Origin: Cognatundibacterium oligocarboniphilum
Lineage (GTDB): Bacteria > Pseudomonadota > Gammaproteobacteria > Burkholderiales > Burkholderiaceae_D
NCBI RefSeq assembly: GCF_013377855.1
Contig: NZ_JABXYJ010000002.1
Coordinates: 248,001-312,000 of the forward strand
Length of the DNA: 64,000 nt
Direction of reading: 5' to 3'
Shown here in pieces: positions 37,743-46,806 of the stretch. The notes under the pieces are model-generated. The model ran no database searches. It was not told the origin of the DNA and saw only the letters and a list, made by a program, of their open reading frames with translations. A program made the translations under genes and the position numbers. Positions within the stretch are counted from its first letter, which is position 1. The number at the start of each line of letters is the position of its first letter.

Positions 37743-38360
37743 ATGCTGCCTGATAACAAAATTTACCTCGCCTCCAAAAGCCCGCGCCGCAGAGAATTGC
37801 TGGCACAAGTTGGCATCGAATTTGAATTACTGCTGCTACGCGATGCTCCACCGCGCGGCCCGGATGTCAGTGAAATCGTCCTGCCTGGTGAACTGCCGCT
37901 GACATATGTAAGCCGTGTCACAAAAGAAAAAGCTGAAATGGCATGGAAAGTCATGCATATGCGCAAATTACCGGTACGCCCGGTGCTGGCCGCAGATACC
38001 ACGGTGGTCTTCCGGGATCAGATTCTGGGCAAACCGGCAAACCTTGAGGAAGCAATCCGTATGCTGACCATGCTGGCTGGCCAGACTCACCAAGTACTGA
38101 CCAGCCTTGCGGTACAGCACCAGCACGGGCAGGTCAGCATGACGCAGTATTCCGAAGTGACCTTCAGCTCTTTAACTGAAAAACAGATTCTGGCTTATTG
38201 CAGCACTCAGGAACCTTATGACAAAGCGGGCGGATACGGCATACAGGGTGCTGCCGCCCGCTTTATTTCACACATCAATGGCAGTTATTCTGGCATTATG
38301 GGTTTACCCTTATTTGAGACTTGTCAGGCATTACGTCAGTCCGGTATTTTTATTCCTTAA
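37743..38360 (+). CDS. maf: Maf family nucleoside triphosphate pyrophosphatase
   Basis: House-cleaning enzyme hydrolysing dTTP/UTP or modified nucleotides; linked to septum inhibition when overproduced. The 205 residues carry YLASKSPRRRELLAQVGIEF near the start and VLAADTTVVFRDQILGKP, with the catalytic Asp in AADT, then GYGIQGAAARFI. The subtype (YhdE versus YceF) is not certain; the YGIQG stretch suggests the YhdE type. It lies 12 bp before rng. Confidence 0.94.
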   Translation: MLPDNKIYLASKSPRRRELLAQVGIEFELLLLRDAPPRGPDVSEIVLPGELPLTYVSRVTKEKAEMAWKVMHMRKLPVRPVLAADTTVVFRDQILGKPANLEEAIRMLTMLAGQTHQVLTSLAVQHQHGQVSMTQYSEVTFSSLTEKQILAYCSTQEPYDKAGGYGIQGAAARFISHINGSYSGIMGLPLFETCQALRQSGIFIP

Positions 38361-38372
38361 TTTCCGATATTC

Positions 38373-39839
38373 ATGAGCGAAAATCTCCTCATTAACATTA
38401 CCCCGCAAGAAACCCGTGTCGCCCTGATTTTTCAGGGTGCTGTTCAAGAGTTGCACATAGAAAGAACCTTGTCCCGCGGACTGGTCGGGAATATTTATCT
38501 GGGTAAAGTCGTGCGCGTACTGCCTGGCATGCAATCTGCATTTATCGACATTGGCCTGGAACGGGCCGCTTTCCTGCATGTTGCCGACATCTGGGATGCA
38601 CGACCACAAGAAGGCAATGCGAACGCACCACTGATTCCGATCGAAAAACTGCTGTTTGACGGTCAGTCCATCACCGTGCAGGTGATCAAAGACCCGATAG
38701 GCACCAAGGGGGCCCGCCTTTCGACTCAGATTTCGATTGCCGGGCGCATGCTAGTCTACCTTCCTCAGGATTCCCATATCGGCATCTCGCAAAAAATTGA
38801 AAACGAGGCTGAACGTGAAGCACTTCGCAGTAAAGTTCAAGGATTGCAGCAGCCGGATGAAAAAGGTGGTTTCATCGTCAGGACAATGGCAGAAGACGCT
38901 TCCGACGAAGATTTAAAGGCCGATATCGATTATCTGCGGCGCACCTGGTCCACCATTACGCAACTGGCCAAAACCCAGCCGCCGACCACATTACTGTATC
39001 AGGATCTGAATCTGGCGCAGCGCGTGCTGCGTGATTTTGTGAATGAAGAAACCGACAGTATTCAGGTAGATTCCCGCGAAAATTACCTGATGCTGCAGGA
39101 ATTTGCTAACCGCTACATGCCCTCCGTGCTGGCCAAACTGCAGCATTACACCGGCGAACGTCCGCTGTTTGACCTGTATGGCGTCGAAGAGGAAATCGAA
39201 CGGGCGCTGGGCCGCCGTGTCGATCTGAAATCCGGCGGCTACCTGATTGTCGACCAGACCGAAGCCATGACGACGATCGACGTCAATACCGGTAGTTTTG
39301 TCGCTGGCCGCAACTTTGATGACACTATCTTCAAAACCAATCTGGAAGCGGCGCACGCCATTGCCCGTCAGCTGCGCCTGCGTAATCTGGGTGGCATCAT
39401 CATTCTCGATATCATCGATATGGAAAATGATGAGCACAAAGCGGCTGTGTTGTCGGAGCTGAACAAAGCATTGTCACGCGACCGCACCAAATTGTCAGTA
39501 TCAGGCTTCTCCGCACTGGGCCTGGTTGAAGTCACCCGCAAACGCACCCGCGAATCGCTGGCTCATGTCCTGTGCGAAACCTGCCCCGCGTGTAACGGCA
39601 AAGGACAGGTCAAGACCGCCCGCACCATCTGCTACGAGATACTGCGTGAGCTGTTGCGCGAAGCCAAGCAGTTTAATCCCCGCGAGTTCCGTATCATGGC
39701 CTCGCAGGTCGTGGTGGATATGTTTCTGGAGGAAGAATCGCAGCATCTGGCAATGCTGGGTGATTTCATCGAGAAACCGATTTCCCTGCAGGTAGAAAAC
39801 ATGTTCCATCAGGAGCAGTACGACATTATCCTGATGTGA
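38373..39839 (+). CDS. rng: Ribonuclease G
   Basis: Endoribonuclease that matures the 5' end of 16S rRNA and degrades mRNA. The 488 residues have an S1 domain (about 38-125, GNIYLGKVVRVLPGMQSAFI), the DNase I-like catalytic region with Mg-binding Asp in TIDVNTGSFVAGRN and DIIDMENDEHK, and the zinc-link CETCPACNGKG. The long C-terminal scaffold of RNase E is absent, so RNase G is the right name. Confidence 0.96.
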   Translation: MSENLLINITPQETRVALIFQGAVQELHIERTLSRGLVGNIYLGKVVRVLPGMQSAFIDIGLERAAFLHVADIWDARPQEGNANAPLIPIEKLLFDGQSITVQVIKDPIGTKGARLSTQISIAGRMLVYLPQDSHIGISQKIENEAEREALRSKVQGLQQPDEKGGFIVRTMAEDASDEDLKADIDYLRRTWSTITQLAKTQPPTTLLYQDLNLAQRVLRDFVNEETDSIQVDSRENYLMLQEFANRYMPSVLAKLQHYTGERPLFDLYGVEEEIERALGRRVDLKSGGYLIVDQTEAMTTIDVNTGSFVAGRNFDDTIFKTNLEAAHAIARQLRLRNLGGIIILDIIDMENDEHKAAVLSELNKALSRDRTKLSVSGFSALGLVEVTRKRTRESLAHVLCETCPACNGKGQVKTARTICYEILRELLREAKQFNPREFRIMASQVVVDMFLEEESQHLAMLGDFIEKPISLQVENMFHQEQYDIILM

Positions 39840-39844
39840 CAAGC

Positions 39845-40912
39845 ATGCAGCAAAAGCGCGAAAACTGGGTTGATTTTGCCAAGGGAATCGGCATTTTGCT
39901 GGTGGTATACGGTCATGTGAGCCGCGGCATTGTCAATGCAGGTATGGCTGTGGATCTGGCCTGGTTCACAGTAGCCGACAGTGTGATTTATAGCTTTCAC
40001 ATGCCGCTGTTTTTTTTCCTGTCCGGTCTGTTCCTGCTACCCGGTCTGAAGAAATACGGCAGCCGCGGGCTGGTCGCCGAAAAGATCGACAGTATTCTTT
40101 ATCCCTACCTTATCTGGTCGCTGCTGCAGGGCGGCACAGAAGTGCTGTTGTCACGTTTCACCACGGCCAGGACAAACATGACGGAAGTCTTATCGCTGCT
40201 CTGGCAGCCGCGCGCGCAGTTCTGGTTTTTATATGTCCTGTTCGGCTTATTTGTGCTGATGGCAATCACGCTGCGCCAGCATCAGCCTGTGACTGGCCGC
40301 TCAACGCTACTGGCTGTGGGCGGTGCATTGGCCGCATGGTGTCTGTCTGTGTGGCTGGCGTTGCCTTTTCCGCTTGATTTCCTGGGTGGATATCTGATTT
40401 TCTTTTTGATGGGCGCTTACGGCTTTTACTGGAAAGACGAACTGCATCGCTATCTGGCACCTTACGCAATGCCATTGCTGATCGCATCAGGATTGCTGTT
40501 TGTGAGTGCCGAATGGCTGTTTCATGTGCCGTTGCGACTGCTGTTCAGTGATCATTCTCCGTTGAACCTGTTGCTGGCCTGCAGCGGCATCATGCTGGTC
40601 AATGGTCTGGCGATGTCAATGGTACGGTCAGGCATACGCTGGCTGCAGATATTTGAAACGCTGGGATATTACTCCATGCCGGTTTATCTGATGCATATTC
40701 TGGCGGGCAGCGGCATACGGATTGTTTTGAGCAGATTTCTGCATATTGACTCCACCTGGCTGCATTTGTTGGCAGGCTGCGCCGCTGGAATACTGCTTCC
40801 CGTGTTTGTTTTCCGGCTGACGCAACAACCGGCGCGACGACCGCTGCAGTATTTATTCAGACCTCCGGCCTGGCTTTCTTTCAAGCCGGACAGACCCGTT
40901 GGGGGGCAATGA
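39845..40912 (+). CDS. Acyltransferase family 3 membrane protein
   Basis: Integral membrane O-acyltransferase (acyl_transf_3, OpgC/OafA-like) that modifies an extracytoplasmic glycan or lipid. It has about ten helices. The family start ENWVDFAKGIGILLVVYGHV holds the conserved His, with SFHMPLFFFLSGLFL after it. The start is ATG 39845, or GTG 39836 overlapping the rng stop. The 3' end overlaps the end of ackA on the other strand by 32 bp. The acceptor is unknown. Confidence 0.88.
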   Translation: MQQKRENWVDFAKGIGILLVVYGHVSRGIVNAGMAVDLAWFTVADSVIYSFHMPLFFFLSGLFLLPGLKKYGSRGLVAEKIDSILYPYLIWSLLQGGTEVLLSRFTTARTNMTEVLSLLWQPRAQFWFLYVLFGLFVLMAITLRQHQPVTGRSTLLAVGGALAAWCLSVWLALPFPLDFLGGYLIFFLMGAYGFYWKDELHRYLAPYAMPLLIASGLLFVSAEWLFHVPLRLLFSDHSPLNLLLACSGIMLVNGLAMSMVRSGIRWLQIFETLGYYSMPVYLMHILAGSGIRIVLSRFLHIDSTWLHLLAGCAAGILLPVFVFRLTQQPARRPLQYLFRPPAWLSFKPDRPVGGQ

Positions 40913-42125
40913 TCGCAGAAGCATCCATTGCGGCAATCCGGCCTTCATCCGTTGGAATAACCCAGATTTCGACCTGACTGTCTGCTGCATGAATGGTCAT
41001 CGCCTGATCGCCGGTAGCGATAGCATTTTTTTCCGGATCAATCTTCAGTCCCAGATAATGCAAGCCCTCTGCGACCTGTCGGCGCAATACCGTATCATGC
41101 TCCCCGATCCCGCCGGTAAAGGCCAGTACATCCAGCCCGCCGGTGCAAGCGGTCAGACCGGCGCATTCACGCATGACCCGGTATGTGAACAAGGCAATTG
41201 CAGCCTGTGCCGCCGGGGCGTCGCTCTGGCGCAATGTCCGCATATCGGCTGAAAGGCCGGAAACACCCAGCAAACCGGATTCTTTATACAGCGTCTTTTC
41301 CAGTCTGACCGCATCCCATCCTGCCTGCATCAGATACAGTAAAACACCCGGGTCCAGCGCACCGCACCGGGTTCCCATCATCAGACCATCCAGCGCCGAA
41401 AAACCCATGGTGGTAGCGACGCTCTTTCCTTGCAACATGGCGCATGCACTGGCGCCGTTACCCAGATGTGCCATCACGACACGCTGCTTTGCTCTGCAGC
41501 TGTATTCTGCCAGTCGCTGTGAGACATAGCGGTAAGACAGCCCATGAAAACCATAACGACGGATTCCGGCATCGCGCAATGATTGTGGCAAAGCCAGTGT
41601 TTTTTCATACACCGGCAATTCTGCGTGGAATCCGGTATCAAAGCAGGCAATCTGGGGAATGTCCGGATAAGCGCGCTGAAACGCCAGAATACCTTCAAGA
41701 TTATGCGGCTGATGCAGTGGTGCCAGTGGATTCAGGGTTTGCAGGTAACTGATCGCAGCGCTATCAATCAGTACCGAGGCCGCATATTGCTCGCCACCGT
41801 GCACAACCCGGTGTGCAATAGCAGTCACGTCAATATCCTTACCGTACGACGCAATCAGACGACGCAATTCGGTCAATGCGGCCGTAAAAGCGTCACTTCC
41901 GGTGACGTCTGTAGTCAGTGGAAAAGTCTGGCGCCCTGTTTGGTCAATGAGGCAGATCGCAGGTTTCCCGCCCGGTTCCAGCCCTTCCACCAAGCCGGAG
42001 ACAACAGCGGCATCCACCAGTTGATCATGTAGCGGGTACAAGGCAAACTTCACCGTTGAGGAACCTGAATTCACCGACAGGATCGCTTGCTGCCGCTCTG
42101 CGGAAATGCTCTGCGCTAGGGTCAT
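40881..42125 (-). CDS. ackA: Acetate kinase
   Basis: Interconverts acetyl phosphate plus ADP and acetate plus ATP. The 414 residues show the ASKHA start ILSVNSGSSTVKFALYPL, the signatures AHRVVHGGEQY and YGFHGLSYRYVSQRL, and the nucleotide loop VMAHLGNGASACAM. Its start overlaps the upstream MaoC-Pta stop by 4 nt, so both halves of the acetyl-CoA to acetate pathway are coupled. It is the last gene of the long minus-strand run starting at 51243. Confidence 0.97.
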   Translation of the reverse strand: MTLAQSISAERQQAILSVNSGSSTVKFALYPLHDQLVDAAVVSGLVEGLEPGGKPAICLIDQTGRQTFPLTTDVTGSDAFTAALTELRRLIASYGKDIDVTAIAHRVVHGGEQYAASVLIDSAAISYLQTLNPLAPLHQPHNLEGILAFQRAYPDIPQIACFDTGFHAELPVYEKTLALPQSLRDAGIRRYGFHGLSYRYVSQRLAEYSCRAKQRVVMAHLGNGASACAMLQGKSVATTMGFSALDGLMMGTRCGALDPGVLLYLMQAGWDAVRLEKTLYKESGLLGVSGLSADMRTLRQSDAPAAQAAIALFTYRVMRECAGLTACTGGLDVLAFTGGIGEHDTVLRRQVAEGLHYLGLKIDPEKNAIATGDQAMTIHAADSQVEIWVIPTDEGRIAAMDASAIIAPQRVCPA

Positions 42126-43546
42126 GGTGTATTTTTTCTGTATGCATGCGCCAGCAATTTCGCCAGTGCGGCCGATGCAACACGGCTTGCCACGCCATCA
42201 GCGCGACTGGTCAGCGCAATCGGCACCCGCGCCCCCAGAACGATACCGCAAGTTGCCGCTCCGGCCAGATATTCAAACTGCTTGGCCAGCATATTACCGG
42301 ACTCCAGATCAGGGACCATCAAAATGTCAGGATCACCAGCGACTGGCGAATCGATCCCTTTGATCTGTGCCGCCTCTGCGGAAATCGCATTATCAAATGC
42401 CAGCGGCCCATCGACCACAGCACCGGTAATCTGTCTGCGCTCAACCATCTTGCACAACGCAGCAGCATCCAGTGTCGACTGCATTTTAGAATTGACCGTT
42501 TCCACTGCAGACAGCAACGCCACCTTGGGCTGAGCAATCTGCAATGCGTGTGCCAGATTAATGGCGTTTTGCAGGATATCCGTCTTTTCCGCCAGATCCG
42601 GTACGATATTCAAAGCAGCGTCTGTCAGCAGCAGCACTTTGTGATACATCGGTACATCCAGGTGAAACACGTGCGATAAGCGGCGCTTGGTGCGCAGCGC
42701 TGTGCTATGCACCACCGCGCCCATCAGTTCATCGGTGTGCAGACTGCCTTTCATCAGTGCTTCAACCTGTCCGCTTTCTGCCAGCGCAACCGCGCGATCT
42801 GCCGCCGCATGACTATGAGGAACATCGATCAGTTCAAACTGGCTGATATCGAGCCCGGCACGACTGGCGACATCACGCAGTTTTTCACAGGGTGCAATCA
42901 GTACGGGAATAATCAATCCCTGACGTGCAGCATCAAGCGCACCTGCCAGTGAATCAGCATCACAGGGATGGACCACGGCACAACGTACCGGTTCCAGCCC
43001 GCTGACGCTGTCCAGCAGTTTTTTCTGCCGCATACCAAGCTCGAACATGGCCACGGTCGGCAACTGCATACGCTGCCGGCTGACCTTTTCCGTCGGTGCA
43101 ATCACCAGTGCATGACCGGACACAACGGTGATGTCCTGTTGATTTTTAATCAGACAGTCCAGCGTCACCCGTTTTTTCTCGTCATCTTTGGACAACACCG
43201 TGACAGTGATAGTCAGGGTGTCGCCGATACGGACCGGTTTGGAGAAGTGCAGATTCTGCTCCAGATAAATCGTTCCCGGTCCGGGTAACTGAGTTCCGAG
43301 CACCGTTGAAATCAGCGCACCTCCCCACATACCATGTGCAATCACACCATGAAACAAGGTATTTTGGGCATACTCAGGATCAAGATGCGCCGGATTCACA
43401 TCGCCGGAAACGGCTGCAAATGCCTGAATATCTGCCTGATTCAGCGTCCGTGTATAACTCGCACTCTGCCCGATCCGGATATCGTCATACACGACATTCG
43501 AGATCAGCCCCTGCTGTGTATGCACAGGATAAACAGGATCATTCAT
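42122..43546 (-). CDS. Bifunctional MaoC-type enoyl-CoA hydratase / phosphate acetyltransferase
   Basis: Fusion of two domains. Residues about 15-150 form a MaoC hot-dog fold with the hydratase motif FAAVSGDVNPAHLDPEYA and HGMWGGALIS; residues about 165-470 form a phosphate acetyl/butyryl transferase (PVRCAVVHPCDADS, SLHTDELMGAVVHS, and a late SRADGVASRVAS). It would feed acetyl- or acyl-phosphate to AckA, and the hydratase end could make (R)-3-hydroxyacyl-CoA for PHA. The ribosome site GGGGAAG is good. This fusion is common in Burkholderiales. Confidence 0.93.
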   Translation of the reverse strand: MNDPVYPVHTQQGLISNVVYDDIRIGQSASYTRTLNQADIQAFAAVSGDVNPAHLDPEYAQNTLFHGVIAHGMWGGALISTVLGTQLPGPGTIYLEQNLHFSKPVRIGDTLTITVTVLSKDDEKKRVTLDCLIKNQQDITVVSGHALVIAPTEKVSRQRMQLPTVAMFELGMRQKKLLDSVSGLEPVRCAVVHPCDADSLAGALDAARQGLIIPVLIAPCEKLRDVASRAGLDISQFELIDVPHSHAAADRAVALAESGQVEALMKGSLHTDELMGAVVHSTALRTKRRLSHVFHLDVPMYHKVLLLTDAALNIVPDLAEKTDILQNAINLAHALQIAQPKVALLSAVETVNSKMQSTLDAAALCKMVERRQITGAVVDGPLAFDNAISAEAAQIKGIDSPVAGDPDILMVPDLESGNMLAKQFEYLAGAATCGIVLGARVPIALTSRADGVASRVASAALAKLLAHAYRKNTP

Positions 43547-43637
43547 TTTGACTTCCCCAGGTTGAAATTTGCAAGGCGACGGATCTTGCCGGATTCGTTG
43601 TTCATCTTTATCTGCCGACCGCCATCAGACGGGGCGC

Positions 43638-44414
43638 TCAGTTCACAATATGGTAACCGCCATCCACATACAGGGTCTGACCCGTCATGCCCGATGCGGC
43701 ATCGCTGATCAGAAAGGCGGCAAGCTGGCCAATCTCCGGCAAAGTGACCAAGCGCTTTAAGGGTGCATTCGTCTTTGCTTTTTCCATCAGCGCATCAAAT
43801 TCCTGCAAACCGGATGCAGCGCGGGTCGGTACCGGTCCGGGTGAAATCGCATGCACCCGCGTTCCGGCCGGCCCCATCTCCACAGCCAGATACCGCACCA
43901 GCGATTCCAGCGCCGCCTTGACCGGCCCCATCAGACCATAGTGCGCCACGGCTTCATCTGCACCGAGATAGCTCATGGTCATCAGGCTGGCTCCCGGCGC
44001 CAGATGTGGCTCACATAAACGAGCAGCGCGCGCAAATGAATGGCAGGAAATATTCATCGCCTGCAAAAATCCTTGCGCAGAGCTGTCAAGCACACGTCCA
44101 TGCAAATCGGTGAGCGGAGCCCAGGCAACAGAATGAATCAGGAAATCAATTTTACCCATTCTGTCCGCAGCAAACTGAATCAGCCGCTCCAGCTCTCCTT
44201 CCTTTTCAACATCGCAGACCAAGAGCGGCGATTGCAGCTGCTCTGCCAGCGGCGCCACGAACTGCAGGGCTTTATCGTTCAGACAGGACAATACCATCTG
44301 TGCCCCCAGCGCATGGGCAACGACAGCGCAGCCATACGCAATGCTGTGCGCATTTGCCAGCCCGATGATCACACCACGCTTGCCTGCTAGTGAAAACAAG
44401 GATTCCGGCTTCAT
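43638..44414 (-). CDS. fabI: Enoyl-ACP reductase FabI-type
   Basis: NADH-dependent reductase of the last step in fatty acid elongation, SDR fold. I chose the ATG at 44414, giving 258 residues from MKPESLFSLAGKRGVIIGLA; the frame runs upstream into ABC permease DNA. It keeps the FabI fingerprint: Tyr, nine residues, Tyr, six residues, Lys (YLGADEAVAHYGLMGPVK), HSVAWAP and the C-terminal TGQTLYVDGGYHI. Its place between efflux genes and pta-ackA suggests a specialised second FabI rather than the housekeeping copy; that is inference. Confidence 0.9.
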   Translation of the reverse strand: MKPESLFSLAGKRGVIIGLANAHSIAYGCAVVAHALGAQMVLSCLNDKALQFVAPLAEQLQSPLLVCDVEKEGELERLIQFAADRMGKIDFLIHSVAWAPLTDLHGRVLDSSAQGFLQAMNISCHSFARAARLCEPHLAPGASLMTMSYLGADEAVAHYGLMGPVKAALESLVRYLAVEMGPAGTRVHAISPGPVPTRAASGLQEFDALMEKAKTNAPLKRLVTLPEIGQLAAFLISDAASGMTGQTLYVDGGYHIVN

Positions 44415-44454
44415 AGTCAATTCCGTTTTAAATATTTCTGATGGCATCGCAGGT

Positions 44455-45615
44455 TCAGGCAAACTGCCGATGAAAACGTCGTATCGTACTGAGACTGACA
44501 AGCACGCCGATACAAAAGATACCCAGAAACATCGGCCACAGCACAGCAATCCCGGCACCTTTCATCAGAATGCCATAACTGGCATTGATGTAGTAATACA
44601 AAGGCGACACGTACATCCCGAAACGCATCACGGCAGGCATTGCCTCAGGCGGCGTCCAGGCGCCGGATAAAAACATCATCGGCGCCAGAATCAGAATCAC
44701 CATCATGCCTGCCTGAGCCATATTTCTGGTCACGGTCGCAATCAGGATTCCTATTCCTGCCAACGTGCTGACGTATAAGGTTGTCAGCGCAAAAAACAGC
44801 AACAGACTGCCGTTAACCGGAATCGAAAATACCGGAATCAGCATGCCAAACAACCCCAGTGCGGTTCCTGCCAGAATCACGGCCACCATCGCTATCATCT
44901 TTGGCACCATGATCTGCATCGGTGACAGTGGCGATACCAGCAGCTGTTCGATCGTTCCGCGTTCTTTTTCCCTGACCATGGCTGCTGCCGGCAATAGCAT
45001 GGAAAATAAAGTCACCACATTCAGCAATTCCGATATTCCCATAAACCAGGCATCGTTCTGATTCGGATTAAACCAGACCCGCGTATGACTCCGGATCATC
45101 GGCAAATCACCTGCTGCATTTCCTCCACCCGCATTGATCCCCCATTGCCCGGCGATCTGCTCCAGTCCGAACCGGGCCACAATCTGCGTTGCATCCACCG
45201 ATGCAAGAAAGCCCTGCACGGAATTGGAGGCATCGATCTGCAATTGCACTGCTGCTTTCTCACCACGGGCTAAAGCGGCACCAAAACCAGGCGGAATATC
45301 CAGCACGGCCATCGCCTTTCCGTCATCCAGCTGCTGCTGTCCCTGCGCAGCATGGCTGATCGTGCCCGCCCAACGGAACTCTGGTGGCATGAAACGTCCG
45401 GCCAGTTCGCGGGAAGCCGCACTGCGATCCATATCCGACAAGATTAATGCCGCATTATTTAACTGGAATGACACACCTGACGCAGCGTTATAAATATCGG
45501 CAGAAAAAGCGTACAGCACAAAAATCAGCAGCACCGGATCGCGGAATAACTGCAATAACTCTTTCCAGGTCATCGCCTGCAGGCGGCTCCACCAGATACG
45601 GTCAAATAAAAACAT
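44455..45615 (-). CDS. ABC transporter permease, ABC-2 type (YhhJ/YbhR-like)
   Basis: Membrane subunit of a multidrug-type ABC exporter. The 386 residues have one N-terminal helix, a large periplasmic domain of about 140 residues, then five helices (ELLNVVTLFSMLLPAAAMVR onward). The conserved cytosolic REKERGTIEQLLVSPLS is the ABC-2 coupling motif. It pairs with the similar permease encoded just upstream to form the channel. Confidence 0.93.
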   Translation of the reverse strand: MFLFDRIWWSRLQAMTWKELLQLFRDPVLLIFVLYAFSADIYNAASGVSFQLNNAALILSDMDRSAASRELAGRFMPPEFRWAGTISHAAQGQQQLDDGKAMAVLDIPPGFGAALARGEKAAVQLQIDASNSVQGFLASVDATQIVARFGLEQIAGQWGINAGGGNAAGDLPMIRSHTRVWFNPNQNDAWFMGISELLNVVTLFSMLLPAAAMVREKERGTIEQLLVSPLSPMQIMVPKMIAMVAVILAGTALGLFGMLIPVFSIPVNGSLLLFFALTTLYVSTLAGIGILIATVTRNMAQAGMMVILILAPMMFLSGAWTPPEAMPAVMRFGMYVSPLYYYINASYGILMKGAGIAVLWPMFLGIFCIGVLVSLSTIRRFHRQFA

Positions 45616-45651
45616 ACGTCAGGCTCCAGAGCATCAGGTGATTCGGCGGCA

Positions 45652-46806
45652 TCAATAACGCGGACGTTTATGAAATGCCAGAAAGCCGGCACTGAACAGC
45701 ACGGCGGCATAGGCTGCCAGAATCAGCATATCCGGCCATAAGGCCATTAAACCGACACCTTTCAGAAAACTGCCGATCACAATTTCTGCGTAATACATTC
45801 CCGGCAGCAGATGTGCAATCACTGCCGCGACCGCCGATAAGGAAGGAATCGGAATAATCATTCCGGAATAAAGCACTGCGGGCACCACTGTCACAATCGC
45901 GGTTCCCACCATGGCAGCCACCTGAGTATTGACCACCACCGATACCAGCAAACCGATACCGGTCGTGCAGATCACATACAAAATCGTGGCAAGGAAAAAG
46001 AAAAGCAGATTACCCTTGAACGGTGCGCCGAACAGCAATAACGCAAACGCCGTCAGCGCACAGGCATTGATGACTGAAATACCGACGTAAGGTAATAATT
46101 TTCCGATCAGGTATTCTCCCCGTGACAGCGTGGAAGAATACACATTGTAAATGGCCCCGGATTCCTTTTCCCGCACCACTCCGAGCGCGGTCAGAAATGG
46201 CGGTGACAGCATCAGGATCACCATGATCAGCTTCGGTGCAACCGACCAGATGCTTTTCACTTCCTGGTTATACAGATAGCGGGTTTCCAGCTGTACAGGC
46301 TGCAAATGTGACTGAATATCTTCCTGCCGGACGCCGCTGAGTGCCGACACATGGGCCGACAGGTTTTCCAGATTAATAGCAGCATTAATGGCCGTGACAT
46401 ATCCTTTCGTGGTCAGGGCGCGGAATGGAAAAGTACCGTCAATCCAGGTCTGGACATCGGTTGCACGTCCCGCTCTGATATCTTCACCGAAGCGTGGGGG
46501 AATAATGATGACTGCCCGCAGCGTGTTATCGATGACCAGTTTTTCGACCTCTGCCTCTCGCTGTGCATAGCCCTGAAATGAAAAATACCGGGAATCCGTG
46601 AAGCGGTGTGCATAATCGCGGGACAGGGATGACTGATCGTAATCAATAATTGCGAACGGAATATTCTCCACGTCCAGCGACAATCCATAACCGAACAGCA
46701 GCATCAGCAAAGACGGTACAACGAAGGCAAGGATAAAGAATAATCTGTCGCGCACAATTTCGCGCCACTCCTTATATGCCACAACCCGGATACGCCGTAA
46801 ATTCAT
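45652..46806 (-). CDS. ABC transporter permease, ABC-2 type
   Basis: Second membrane subunit, 384 residues, with the same plan as its neighbour: N-terminal helix (LFFILAFVVPSLLMLLFGYG), periplasmic domain, and five C-terminal helices with the motif REKESGAIYNVYSSTLSRGE. It overlaps the ATPase gene by 4 nt (ATGA), so it is translated with it. The two permeases differ enough to be a heterodimer. Confidence 0.93.
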   Translation of the reverse strand: MNLRRIRVVAYKEWREIVRDRLFFILAFVVPSLLMLLFGYGLSLDVENIPFAIIDYDQSSLSRDYAHRFTDSRYFSFQGYAQREAEVEKLVIDNTLRAVIIIPPRFGEDIRAGRATDVQTWIDGTFPFRALTTKGYVTAINAAINLENLSAHVSALSGVRQEDIQSHLQPVQLETRYLYNQEVKSIWSVAPKLIMVILMLSPPFLTALGVVREKESGAIYNVYSSTLSRGEYLIGKLLPYVGISVINACALTAFALLLFGAPFKGNLLFFFLATILYVICTTGIGLLVSVVVNTQVAAMVGTAIVTVVPAVLYSGMIIPIPSLSAVAAVIAHLLPGMYYAEIVIGSFLKGVGLMALWPDMLILAAYAAVLFSAGFLAFHKRPRY

